A stretch of 49,234 nucleotides of DNA from the NCBI RefSeq assembly GCF_000972385.1, contig NZ_JXTE01000065.1, positions 1-49,234 on the forward strand, given 5' to 3'. Made by a program: the position numbers and the translations under genes. Positions 24,913-32,210 of the stretch are shown piece after piece. Position 1 is the first letter of the stretch; the number at the start of each line of letters is the position of its first letter. This DNA is from Streptomyces sp. WM6386. GTDB taxonomy: Bacteria > Actinomycetota > Actinomycetes > Streptomycetales > Streptomycetaceae. The notes below the pieces were generated by a model. It was not told where the DNA came from, did not search any database, and was given only the letters and a program-made list of their open reading frames with translations.

Positions 24913-25338
24913 ATGGCGGACGCCGAGTTCGTGCAGGGGATGACGCCGTTCCTGCGGGAGTCGTTGGGGGCGTACGGCGATGGGGTGCTGACGGGTGAGC
25001 CCGCGGCCGGCGCCTCGGGTACGGCGGCGGAGGTCGGGCGGGAGTTGCTGCGGGCGACGTTCCGCCGGGTCGATGAGCGCGGGCGTGAGGGGCTGGAGGA
25101 GGCGGTTCAGGAGGCCGCTGCGGAACCGGGGAACGAGGACGCGGTGGGGGCGCTTCGGCAGGAGATCCGGCGGGCGTTGCGGAAGCATCCTGAGTTGGAG
25201 GGGGAGTTGGCCGCGTTGTTGCCGGGTGGGGGTGGGGGTACGACGACGGTCATCGCGTCGGGGGCTCGGTCGATTGCGGCGGGCGGGAGCATCGGTATCG
25301 CCATCACCGGTGACGGTCACGGTTCGTCCAAGCCATGA
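24913..25338 (+). CDS. BELL-like small effector with C-terminal amyloid-like motif
   Basis: A 141-residue protein with two parts. Residues 1-105 are predicted helical and charged (FLRESLGAYGDGVL.., ELLRATFRRVDERG, then an acidic stretch ending ELEGELAALLPGG). The tail (about 113-135) is a Gly/Ala/Ile-rich motif, ARSIAAGGSIGIAITGD. Nearly the same motif opens the next protein. Small helical proteins with such a C-terminal motif beside an NLR carrying it N-terminally are the hallmark of BELL proteins with bacterial amyloid signalling sequences (BASS), thought to be membrane-toxic cell-death effectors. The stop overlaps the NLR start (ATGA). Assignment is by architecture. Confidence 0.7.
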   Translation: MADAEFVQGMTPFLRESLGAYGDGVLTGEPAAGASGTAAEVGRELLRATFRRVDERGREGLEEAVQEAAAEPGNEDAVGALRQEIRRALRKHPELEGELAALLPGGGGGTTTVIASGARSIAAGGSIGIAITGDGHGSSKP

Positions 25339-26150
25339 GCGAGGCGAGTGCCGGGGCGTCTGCGTCCGGGGAGCGGGCGATCGCGGCGGGTGAGTCGATC
25401 GGGGTCGCCGTCAGTGGGGACAACGCTCGGGTTGTCGTGCTGCCCGCGGAGGCCGTGCACTGGGCTCGGACGGTTGTGGCGCCGGTGGGGGCGGGGTTTT
25501 TGCCGGGGTCGGCGACTGAGGTGTTCGTGGGGCGTGGCAGCGAACTCGACGAGTTACGTTCCCTGTTGACCGGTCGTGGTTCGGCCGCGGTTACTCAGCA
25601 GGTCGCCGTGCGGGCGATCCATGGGCTGGGCGGAGTGGGGAAGAGCTCGCTGGCCTTGCACTACGCCCATGAGTACCGGGAGTCGTACTCGCTGGTCTGG
25701 TGGATCACCGCGGAGAGCGCCGAGTCGATCGTGTCGGGTCTGGCGGGTCTGGCCATGGCCTTGTGCCCCCAGTGGGCGGGAGCGGTGGGGTCGGATGAGC
25801 GGGCTGCTTGGGCGGTTCTCTGGCTCCAGGAGCATGAGGGGTGGTTGCTCGTCTTCGACAACGTCGAGGATCCGGGGGTGCTGAAGCCGTACGTGGGGAC
25901 GCTGCATCGGGGGCATCATCTGGCGACCAGTCGCAAGGCGACGGGGTGGCATGTGGTGACCACGCGGACCATGGCTCTGGGCTTGCTGCCCAACATGCCC
26001 GAGATCGATCTGTTCCCGAGGTGGGTGGAAGAGTACATCGACCTGGAGCGGGAGGCATTAACGCTCTCCTGGTACGACAACCAGGTGCTGCCGGCCCTCA
26101 ACCCCGCGGAGACCCAAGGCCTGTTGGATCGTCTGCTAGGAGAGCAATGA
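25335..26150 (+). CDS. Truncated NB-ARC NLR fused to XRE/DUF5753 remnants
   Basis: A 271-residue protein. Residues 10-30 hold the amyloid-like motif (GERAIAAGESIGVAVSGDN). An NB-ARC/STAND NTPase follows: P-loop GLGGVGKSS (97-105), Walker B LLVFDNVED (171-179), ATSR (197-200). The homology stops near 220, before the ARC helical part and TPR sensor any such receptor should have. Residues about 226-254 (LFPRWVEEYIDLEREALTLS) read like the start of a DUF5753 domain, and 255-271 (LNPAETQGLLDRLLGEQ) like the C terminus of an XRE/DUF5753 protein. So it appears to be a double deletion fusion. Leu74 and Leu242 are TTA codons, so translation should need bldA. Confidence 0.75.
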   Translation: MSEASAGASASGERAIAAGESIGVAVSGDNARVVVLPAEAVHWARTVVAPVGAGFLPGSATEVFVGRGSELDELRSLLTGRGSAAVTQQVAVRAIHGLGGVGKSSLALHYAHEYRESYSLVWWITAESAESIVSGLAGLAMALCPQWAGAVGSDERAAWAVLWLQEHEGWLLVFDNVEDPGVLKPYVGTLHRGHHLATSRKATGWHVVTTRTMALGLLPNMPEIDLFPRWVEEYIDLEREALTLSWYDNQVLPALNPAETQGLLDRLLGEQ

Positions 26151-26389
26151 ACACCGCACTTCAGTGGTTCAAGTCGAGCTACAGCAGCGAGCAAGGCGGT
26201 CAGTGCCTCGAAGTGGCCGTCAATTGGGCCAAGTCCAGCTACAGCAGCGAGCAGGGCGGCGCGTGCCTCGAAGTCGCCACGACCCCCCACACCATCCACA
26301 TCCGCGACTCAAAGAACACCGACGGCCCCAGCCTCACCATCACCCCTGACACCTGGACGTCGTTCCTCACGCTGACCCGCGACCGCTAG
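26147..26389 (+). CDS. DUF397 protein with internal duplication
   Basis: An 80-residue DUF397 protein; AGGAGA precedes the ATG, which overlaps the stop of the gene before (ATGA). DUF397 proteins usually begin with one W-x-K-S-S-Y-S motif. Here the unit KSSYSSEQGG-x-CLEVA occurs twice, at about residues 10-24 and 29-43. The usual second half follows (IHIRDSKNTDGPSLTITPDTWTSFL). DUF397 genes normally follow an XRE/DUF5753 regulator and act with it as a small-partner pair. Here that regulator has been deleted down to fragments. Its last 81 bases overlap the convergent MFS gene. Confidence 0.85.
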   Translation: MNTALQWFKSSYSSEQGGQCLEVAVNWAKSSYSSEQGGACLEVATTPHTIHIRDSKNTDGPSLTITPDTWTSFLTLTRDR

Positions 26390-27520
26390 CCCCACCGTCA
26401 CCACCACCGACGCGGACGCCATCACCGTCATCCCCGTTGCCGGGGACGTCAGTTGGGCCACCGTGCCCGCGACCCCCGCCGCCACGCCCTGCATGGCCAG
26501 CATCCCCGAGGACCGCAAGCCAAGGGCATGCCCCGCCATGTCGTCCGGTGTGAGGGACATCAGCCGCTCCTGCTGGACCAGGCTCGCGGCGAAGCCGACG
26601 TTGGAGAGGAACACGGCCACCGCGGCCACGGGGACCTCCGGGCGCAGCGCGAAGATCAGGTACGGCGTCGCCAGCAGCAGAAGCAGCGCGGTCGCCAGAC
26701 GCGCCCGGACCGCAGGCCCGACGAAACGGCCCACCACCACGTCCCCCACGAACATGCCCAGCGCCCCGCTCGCGAACAGCGCGCCCGCGGCCTCCGGGGC
26801 GTAGGAGACGTACAGGGAATCGCAGCCGACCACCAGGCCGTTCGGGATCCACAAGCCCAGGTACGTCAGGCGGCGCGGGCGGGACGACCACAGGAAGGCG
26901 TTCGTGCTCCAGGTCGCCGACACCGAGAGGCGGCCCTTGGTGCGGGGCGGGCGGTCGGTCAGGCCCAGGCGGTTGCCCAGGGCCGCCACGGTGTACAGCG
27001 CCGCCGCGAGAAGCAGACAGGTGCGCGGGGACAGGAACGCCAGCAGCGCCCCGCCCATCGCGAAACCGAGCACCTGCATCAGGCCCGACGCCATGTTGAA
27101 CACCGAACGGCCCAGTACGAAACCGTCCTTGGGGAGGATCTCGTTGAGCAGGCCCCCGGTCACTCCCCCGCCGAGCGACGCGATCAGTCCCTGCGCGAGG
27201 ACGACGACGAAGACCGCCCAGATCGGGAGCCCCCGCAGGGCCAGCACTGCCGTGAGGGCCGCGAAGGCGAGGTTCTCCCAGGTCAGCGTCGCCCGGGGGC
27301 GCAGCCGGTCCGCACCCGAGAGCAGGAAGGTCGCCCCGAGCAGCTGCGCCAACTGCGGGCCGAACATGCTCAGCGCCGACAGCAGCGGCGAGTCCGTCGC
27401 CCGGTAGACCATCGTGGCGAGGGAGAGGCCGCCGATCGTCAGGGCCGCGTTGAAAGCGGTGTAGGAGAGGAAGAACGGCGTGAACTCCGGGGTGCGGAAG
27501 AGCTGTCGGTAACTGCGCAT
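26309..27520 (-). CDS. MFS transporter (12 helices)
   Basis: A 403-residue MFS protein from the ATG at 27520 (MRSYRQLFRTPEFTPFFLSYTAFNAALTIGGLSLATMVYRATD). Ten to twelve hydrophobic helices are visible. The start and overall pattern resemble the EntS/TetA-like exporter group often annotated simply as MFS transporter. It is divergent from a DUF5937 ArsR-type regulator, 75 bp apart, with an inverted repeat between, so it should be controlled by that protein. Its last 27 codons overlap the convergent DUF397 gene by 81 bases, more overlap than usual and probably a result of the rearrangement there. Confidence 0.87.
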   Translation of the reverse strand: MRSYRQLFRTPEFTPFFLSYTAFNAALTIGGLSLATMVYRATDSPLLSALSMFGPQLAQLLGATFLLSGADRLRPRATLTWENLAFAALTAVLALRGLPIWAVFVVVLAQGLIASLGGGVTGGLLNEILPKDGFVLGRSVFNMASGLMQVLGFAMGGALLAFLSPRTCLLLAAALYTVAALGNRLGLTDRPPRTKGRLSVSATWSTNAFLWSSRPRRLTYLGLWIPNGLVVGCDSLYVSYAPEAAGALFASGALGMFVGDVVVGRFVGPAVRARLATALLLLLATPYLIFALRPEVPVAAVAVFLSNVGFAASLVQQERLMSLTPDDMAGHALGLRSSGMLAMQGVAAGVAGTVAQLTSPATGMTVMASASVVVTVGLAVAGQREERRPGVRGDGEAGAVGVL

Positions 27521-27559
27521 GGGGTGGAGTCTCGGAGCGATCACCGGCCGACGGTTAAT

Positions 27560-27579
27560 CTTTCGCGGACACACGAAAG
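27560..27579. promoter_or_regulatory. Candidate ArsR-type operator
   Basis: CTTTCG (27560-27565) and CGAAAG (27574-27579) are perfect inverted arms eight bases apart. They lie midway between the divergent MFS and ArsR-type genes, 17 bases before the regulator's start. Confidence 0.6.
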
Positions 27580-27595
27580 GTGGGAGACGACGCGC

Positions 27596-28624
27596 ATGGG
27601 TTTGTGGCTGATCGACGCCGACACCCTCGCCCGCAGCCGCTTCCTGGTCTCCCCCTTCGCCGAGACCTTCGCGAGCCTGAAGCTGCTGCACGCCGGCATC
27701 GGCGCCCACCCCGGCGAGGAGGCCTGGCTGCGCGCGCATCTGCCCGGTTACCGCGCGCTCCTCGCGGCCGACCCGGTGGCGGGAGCGCTCGTCGACGCCG
27801 GGCTCAGGTCCTGGATCGCCGACTTCATCTGCCCCACCCCGTACGCCGGGGAGCCCTTCGAGGAGACGGTGGAACGAGTCCGTGCGGCCGCCCCCGACTC
27901 CGCCCGGGCCAACCTCCGCGTCTCGCTCGCCGGGGCGCCGCTCCCCGCGCTCCTGGACCGCGACGACCTGCCCGAGCGGGCCACCGCGCTCCTCACCTAC
28001 GTCTGGGAGGAGACCGTACGGCCGTACTGGGACCGTCGGCGGCGCGTCCTGGAGGCCGACGTGGTCGCACGGACCGCGCAGGTGAGCCAGGGTGGCTGGG
28101 CCGCCGTACTGGACTCGCTGCGGCCGTGGACGCGGTGGCTCGGCGGGAGCCGGTTCCAGGTCAATCTGCACGAGTATCCGCCGCGGGAGATCGCCTCCGG
28201 CGCGGAGCTGGCCTTCGTCCCGGTGACGACGGGACGGGGCTGGGTGTCATGGGAGGGGCGGGAGCGGTACGCCGTGGTCTACCCGTGTTCCGGGGTGCTC
28301 GCCGAGGACCACGACCGGCGGCCGGTCCCGGCGGGGCTCGGCGCGCTGGTCGGGCCCGCGCGGGCGACGGTGCTCACGCTGCTCGGCTCCCCCATGAGCA
28401 CGACCCAGCTCGTCGCCGTCACCGGCCAGTCACTCGGCTCGGTCGGCCGTCATCTGCGGGTGCTCCTGGACGCGGGGCTGGTGGAGCGGCGGCGGGCGGG
28501 TCGGTCGGTGCTGTACGAGCGGACTGCGGCGGGGGACGTGCTGGTCGAGGCGCCGGGTGCCAGTCCGCGCCCCAAAGGGGCGCGGGGAACGGCGCGACCA
28601 GCCACGGACGGCCCGCAGCCGTAA
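27596..28624 (+). CDS. ArsR-type winged-helix regulator with DUF5937 domain
   Basis: A 342-residue protein. The first 240 residues match the DUF5937 type that precedes a winged helix in many Streptomyces regulators (FAETFASLKLLHAG.., LTYVWEETVRPYWDRRRRVLEADV, GGSRFQVNLHEYPPREI). The C-terminal DNA-binding domain is ARATVLTLLGSPMSTTQLVAVTGQSLGSVGRHLRVLLDAGLVERRRAGRSVLYERT. The last 20 or so residues are encoded by an interspersed repeat that has replaced or extended the native C terminus. The divergent MFS transporter is the likely target, via the CTTTCG/CGAAAG dyad. Confidence 0.87.
   Translation: MGLWLIDADTLARSRFLVSPFAETFASLKLLHAGIGAHPGEEAWLRAHLPGYRALLAADPVAGALVDAGLRSWIADFICPTPYAGEPFEETVERVRAAAPDSARANLRVSLAGAPLPALLDRDDLPERATALLTYVWEETVRPYWDRRRRVLEADVVARTAQVSQGGWAAVLDSLRPWTRWLGGSRFQVNLHEYPPREIASGAELAFVPVTTGRGWVSWEGRERYAVVYPCSGVLAEDHDRRPVPAGLGALVGPARATVLTLLGSPMSTTQLVAVTGQSLGSVGRHLRVLLDAGLVERRRAGRSVLYERTAAGDVLVEAPGASPRPKGARGTARPATDGPQP
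28566..28620. repeat. Interspersed Streptomyces repeat (CCCCAAAGGGGCGCGGGG type)
   Basis: This stretch contains CCCCAAAGGGGCGCGGGG followed by a GGCGCGACCAGCCACGG segment. I recognise the combination as a short repeat scattered through intergenic DNA of many Streptomyces. Here it lies inside the 3' end of a coding sequence and encodes its final 19 or so residues. Only one copy is seen in the window. Confidence 0.6.
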
Positions 28625-28671
28625 TACGACCTTCGTCCGGCTGCCCCCAGCGGAGCGCCTAGCATCCGCTT

Positions 28672-29178
28672 ATGACGCTTTCTGACAGCACCTCCCCCCT
28701 CGCCGTCGACATCGACACCCTCCAGGGCGGCGCCGCCGACCTCTCCCAGTACGCGGGCCAGGCCGTACTCGTCGTGAACGTGGCCTCCAAGTGCGGGCTG
28801 ACCCCGCAGTACAACGGGCTCGAGAAGCTCCAGGAGCGGTACGCCGAGCGCGGCTTCACCGTCCTCGGCGTGCCCTGCAACCAGTTCCTCGGGCAGGAGC
28901 CCGGCAGCGCCGAGGAGATCGCGGAGTTCTGCTCGGCGACGTACGGCGTGACCTTCCCGCTGACCGAGAAGGTCGAGGTGAACGGCGAGGGCCGGCACGC
29001 GCTCTACGAGCGGCTCGTCGGGTTCGCCGACGCCGAGGGGCACAGCGGCGACATCCGCTGGAACTTCGAGAAGTTCCTCATCGGCCGCGACGGCACGGTC
29101 GTCGCCCGCTTCTCGCCGCAGACCGAGCCGGAGTCGGACGAACTGGTCGCCGCGGTGGAGGCGCAGCTCGCCGGTTGA
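28672..29178 (+). CDS. Glutathione peroxidase-family thiol peroxidase
   Basis: A 168-residue protein of the GPx family. The catalytic tetrad is visible: Cys41 (VASKCGLT) in place of selenocysteine, Gln71 (PCNQF), Trp130 and Asn131 (RWNFEKFLI). Cys87 may be the resolving cysteine. Streptomyces lack glutathione, so it most likely uses thioredoxin and reduces hydrogen or lipid peroxides. A TAGCAT hexamer six bases before the ATG and no ribosome-binding site suggest a leaderless transcript. It stands alone between two regulators. Length is normal for the family. Confidence 0.93.
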   Translation: MTLSDSTSPLAVDIDTLQGGAADLSQYAGQAVLVVNVASKCGLTPQYNGLEKLQERYAERGFTVLGVPCNQFLGQEPGSAEEIAEFCSATYGVTFPLTEKVEVNGEGRHALYERLVGFADAEGHSGDIRWNFEKFLIGRDGTVVARFSPQTEPESDELVAAVEAQLAG

Positions 29179-29197
29179 CCCTGCCCCTGGGGCAGGG
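29179..29197 (+). terminator. Short hairpin after glutathione peroxidase gene
   Basis: CCCTGCC (29179-29185) and GGCAGGG (29191-29197) form a perfect stem right after the stop. It is short and lacks a T-run, so termination is uncertain. Confidence 0.5.
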
Positions 29198-29252
29198 CTG
29201 AGCCTCCTCGTCACCGGGCGGAAGTCGCCGTCCGGTGACGGAGGATGAACCG

Positions 29253-30101
29253 GTGACCGACGAACTGCTCACCATCGGCGCCTTCGCCGCGCGGGCCCGC
29301 CTCTCGGCCAAGGCCCTGCGGCTGTACGACCGGCTCGGCCTGCTGGCCCCGGCCCAGGTGGACGAGGCCAGCGGCTACCGCTACTACCGCGCCGGCCAGG
29401 TCGAACGCGCCCGGCTCGTCGCGATGCTGCGGCAGCTCGACATGCCGCTCGCCCGGATCGCCGAGGTCGTCGAGGCGGGCGGAGCCGCGGGCGCGGACGT
29501 GCTGGCCGCGTACTGGGCGGACGTCGAGGCGCGGGTGGCGGGGCAGCGGACGCTCGCCGAGTACCTCCGTGGACGACTGTCGGGGAGGAGCTCCGAGATG
29601 TACGGGAAGTTCGTGGTGGAGACGTTTCTGCTGCCGGAGCAGGCGGTGATCGCCGAGAAGCGGCACACGCTGGCGGACGAGCTGCCGGCCTGGATCGGCG
29701 CGTCGCTGGGGCGGCTGGTCGCGGCCTCGCGGGAGTGCGGGGGCGTGACGGCGGCGCCGTTCGTCGTCTACCACTCCGAGGTCTCCATGGAGAGCGACGG
29801 CCCCGCCGAGTCCTGTGTGCCGGTCGCCGACGAGGCCGCGGCGCGGGCGTGGGCGGCGGAGCAGGGGCGGGCCTGGGAGACCCAGGTCCGCGTCGAGCCG
29901 GCCCAGCGGTTCGCGTACACCCGCATCAGCAAGGCCCAGGTCGCCCATCCCCAGATCATGGCCGCCTTCGAGGCCGTCGAGGAGTGGATCACCGCGCAGG
30001 GCCTGGAACAGGCCGGGCCCTGCCGGGAGATCTACTTCGCCGACTGGGACGCGGCGGGACCGGACGACGTCGTGTGCGACGTGGCGTTCCCGGTCACGTG
30101 A
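29253..30101 (+). CDS. MerR-family regulator with GyrI-like effector domain
   Basis: A 282-residue protein from the GTG at 29253, chosen because GGAGG lies eight bases upstream; a GTG six codons earlier is less likely. The MerR winged helix is LTIGAFAARARLSAKALRLYDRLGLLAPAQVDEASGYRYYRAGQVERARLVAMLRQLDMPL. A dimerisation coil follows. The C-terminal half is a GyrI-like/AraC effector-binding domain (FVVYHSEVSMESDGPAESCVPV..). This is the BmrR-type layout, which senses cationic or hydrophobic drugs. No pump is adjacent, so the target is not obvious; self-control is likely. Confidence 0.9.
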   Translation: MTDELLTIGAFAARARLSAKALRLYDRLGLLAPAQVDEASGYRYYRAGQVERARLVAMLRQLDMPLARIAEVVEAGGAAGADVLAAYWADVEARVAGQRTLAEYLRGRLSGRSSEMYGKFVVETFLLPEQAVIAEKRHTLADELPAWIGASLGRLVAASRECGGVTAAPFVVYHSEVSMESDGPAESCVPVADEAAARAWAAEQGRAWETQVRVEPAQRFAYTRISKAQVAHPQIMAAFEAVEEWITAQGLEQAGPCREIYFADWDAAGPDDVVCDVAFPVT

Positions 30102-30108
30102 GCCACGC

Positions 30109-32031
30109 TCACTTCAACTCGTCGGGGCACGGCGTCCCGCGCGGCAGCTGATACGGCGCCGCCAACCGGTACGTCCCCGCCTTCGGCGCCAGCAGCTCGG
30201 TCCACTTGTCGCCGTGGACGTCCTCCTCCGTCTCCGTCAGACAGCCGTTGACGTTGTCGTACGACTTCGGCTCGCCGTCGGGCCGGTCCTTGGACGCCTC
30301 CGTCTCCTGGGGGCCCTCAAGACTCTTGCCGTCGGCGTCGACGATGCTCAGCCACGGCGAGTAGGGGATGCGGATGAGGATCCGGCCCGGCTTGGTCACC
30401 TGGAGGGTCCACTCGCCCTGCTCGGCGCGCTCGACGACCGCGTCGGGCTCGGCGAGCGGGGCCGGGTCGGTGACCTTGAACAGCTGCCAGTTGGCGTCGC
30501 CCCAGACCTGCTTGAGGTACGGCATCCCGCGCTGCACGAGCTCCCGCTCGCGCTCCCCGCCGTCCCCGTCGGGCGCGTCCTTCGGCAGCACCACGAAGTG
30601 CACGGCCCAGCGCCCGAGCCACTCGTGGTAGTTCGCCGAGTTCAGGGTGTCGTCGTAGAAGAGCGGGTTGCGCTCCATGTCGGCCTGGCGGTTCCAGCCG
30701 CGGGCCAGGTTGACGTACGGGGCGAGCGCGGAGGCCTCGCGGTGGGAGCGCGCGGGCACGACTTCGACGCGGCCCTTCTCCGCGCCGACCCCCTGGAGTT
30801 CGTTGACGAGCGGCGCGAGTTCGCGGGCCCAGGAGGCGGCCGGGGTGGTGTGGACGACGTCGTCGACCGACTTGAACCCGATCCAGCCGGTGAACACGGC
30901 GATGGACAGGACGATCGCGTACCACTTGCGGGAGCGCGGCACCGCGAACGGCAGCGCCGCCACCAGCACGACCCCCGCGAACAGCATCGGCAGCCGCGAG
31001 ATGTTGGTCCCGATCTGCGAGCTGATCAGCCAGACGAGGACGACACCGAGGGCGTACACACCGGCCGTCAGCCGGACCGTCTTCCACTCCTTGGGGACGA
31101 GCACGCAGACGAGGACGCCGTACGAGAACGGCAGGATCACCGAGCCGAACCCCATCGGCTGCGTACCCGAGAACGGGAAGAGCCAGGCCGACACCGCGAC
31201 CACCGCGGTCGGCGCGATACCCAGCGCCCACGCGCCCGGCCGCCGCTTCTGCAGGAACAGCGCCGCGGCCACCAGCCCCACGAACAGTCCCGCCACCGGC
31301 GAGGCCATCGTCGCGAGCGCGGCCAGCGGGGCCGCGCACAGCGCCTTCGCCCACCGCTTGTAGCGCCAGCGATGCGGCCAGCAGAACACGACGGCGACCG
31401 CGCCGAGCGCGAACACCGTGCCCAGACCGAAGGTGACCCGCCCCGAGGCGGCGTTGCAGAGGAAGGCGACGAGACCGGCGAGCGCCGCCCACAGCGGGTT
31501 CTTAACCGACCGGCTGCGGATGAGGATCATCGTGAGCAGCCCGGCGGAGATCGTCCCGGCGATCATCATCGTCGTACGGACACCGAGAACCGACATCAGA
31601 TACGGCGACACCACGCTGTACGACACCGGGTGCATCCCGCCGTACCAGGCCAGGTTGTACGCCGAGTCCGGGTGGCGGCCGACGAACTCGGCCCAGGCGT
31701 CCTGTGCGGCCAGGTCGCCGCCGCTGTTGGCGAAGGTGAAGAACCAGACGATGTGGAGCACACCGGACAGTGCGGTGAGGGAGAGGGCCGGGTGTCTCAG
31801 CAGCCGCTCACGCAGAGCGAGGAAAGCGGAGTGCGCAGCCGACGGCTGCTCCTCCGCAGGACTGTTCTTGCGCTCCCCGCCGTCACGCGGCGCGGGCACA
31901 CGTATTCGCGGGCCGGTTCCCGGGCCCGGATCGGCGTCGTCGGCGCGTGTCGGCTCGGCTGTGGCCACCTTCAGGCACTCCCCGTGTCCCGTCTTCTGTT
32001 CTCGGCCCCGTCCCGTTCCGGCCATGTTCAC
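30109..32031 (-). CDS. Large integral membrane protein, glycosyltransferase-like topology
   Basis: A 640-residue protein from a GTG at 32031; an alternative GTG at 31968 follows GGGGAG. After a charged N terminus of about 80 residues, ten or so hydrophobic helices run to about residue 395 (LTALSGVLHIVWFFTFANSGGDLAAQDAWAEFV near the start). A large extracellular domain of about 230 residues then ends the protein. An acidic first loop and a soluble C-terminal domain resemble GT-C glycosyltransferases such as the actinobacterial arabinosyl/mannosyl enzymes, but I find no firm motif. It sits alone between MerR and the carboxypeptidase gene. Confidence 0.75.
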   Translation of the reverse strand: MNMAGTGRGREQKTGHGECLKVATAEPTRADDADPGPGTGPRIRVPAPRDGGERKNSPAEEQPSAAHSAFLALRERLLRHPALSLTALSGVLHIVWFFTFANSGGDLAAQDAWAEFVGRHPDSAYNLAWYGGMHPVSYSVVSPYLMSVLGVRTTMMIAGTISAGLLTMILIRSRSVKNPLWAALAGLVAFLCNAASGRVTFGLGTVFALGAVAVVFCWPHRWRYKRWAKALCAAPLAALATMASPVAGLFVGLVAAALFLQKRRPGAWALGIAPTAVVAVSAWLFPFSGTQPMGFGSVILPFSYGVLVCVLVPKEWKTVRLTAGVYALGVVLVWLISSQIGTNISRLPMLFAGVVLVAALPFAVPRSRKWYAIVLSIAVFTGWIGFKSVDDVVHTTPAASWARELAPLVNELQGVGAEKGRVEVVPARSHREASALAPYVNLARGWNRQADMERNPLFYDDTLNSANYHEWLGRWAVHFVVLPKDAPDGDGGERERELVQRGMPYLKQVWGDANWQLFKVTDPAPLAEPDAVVERAEQGEWTLQVTKPGRILIRIPYSPWLSIVDADGKSLEGPQETEASKDRPDGEPKSYDNVNGCLTETEEDVHGDKWTELLAPKAGTYRLAAPYQLPRGTPCPDELK

Positions 32032-32079
32032 GGCTGCGTCTCCGGGAGCGGCGACCTGCCCCGATTCGTGACGCTAGCA

Positions 32080-32125
32080 CGCTCCCCCACTCTCGGCTTC
32101 GCTCGAGCGGGAGGGGCCCCCATCG
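32080..32125. repeat. Interspersed Streptomyces repeat (CTCTCGGCTTCGCTCGAG type)
   Basis: The segment contains CTCCCCCACTCTCGGCTTCG followed by CTCGAGCGGGAGGGG. Its ends are complementary (CTCCC and GGGAG), with a CTCGGCTTCGCTCGAG core. I recognise this as a common intergenic repeat in Streptomyces. It sits upstream of the large membrane protein gene. Confidence 0.6.
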
Positions 32126-32210
32126 CCGACGGGCGCCCTGACGGGTACCCGGTCGACGGGGCGCATACAGGATCTTCGCTCCTCTTTCGGCGTACGAGCC
32201 GGTCCACGGG

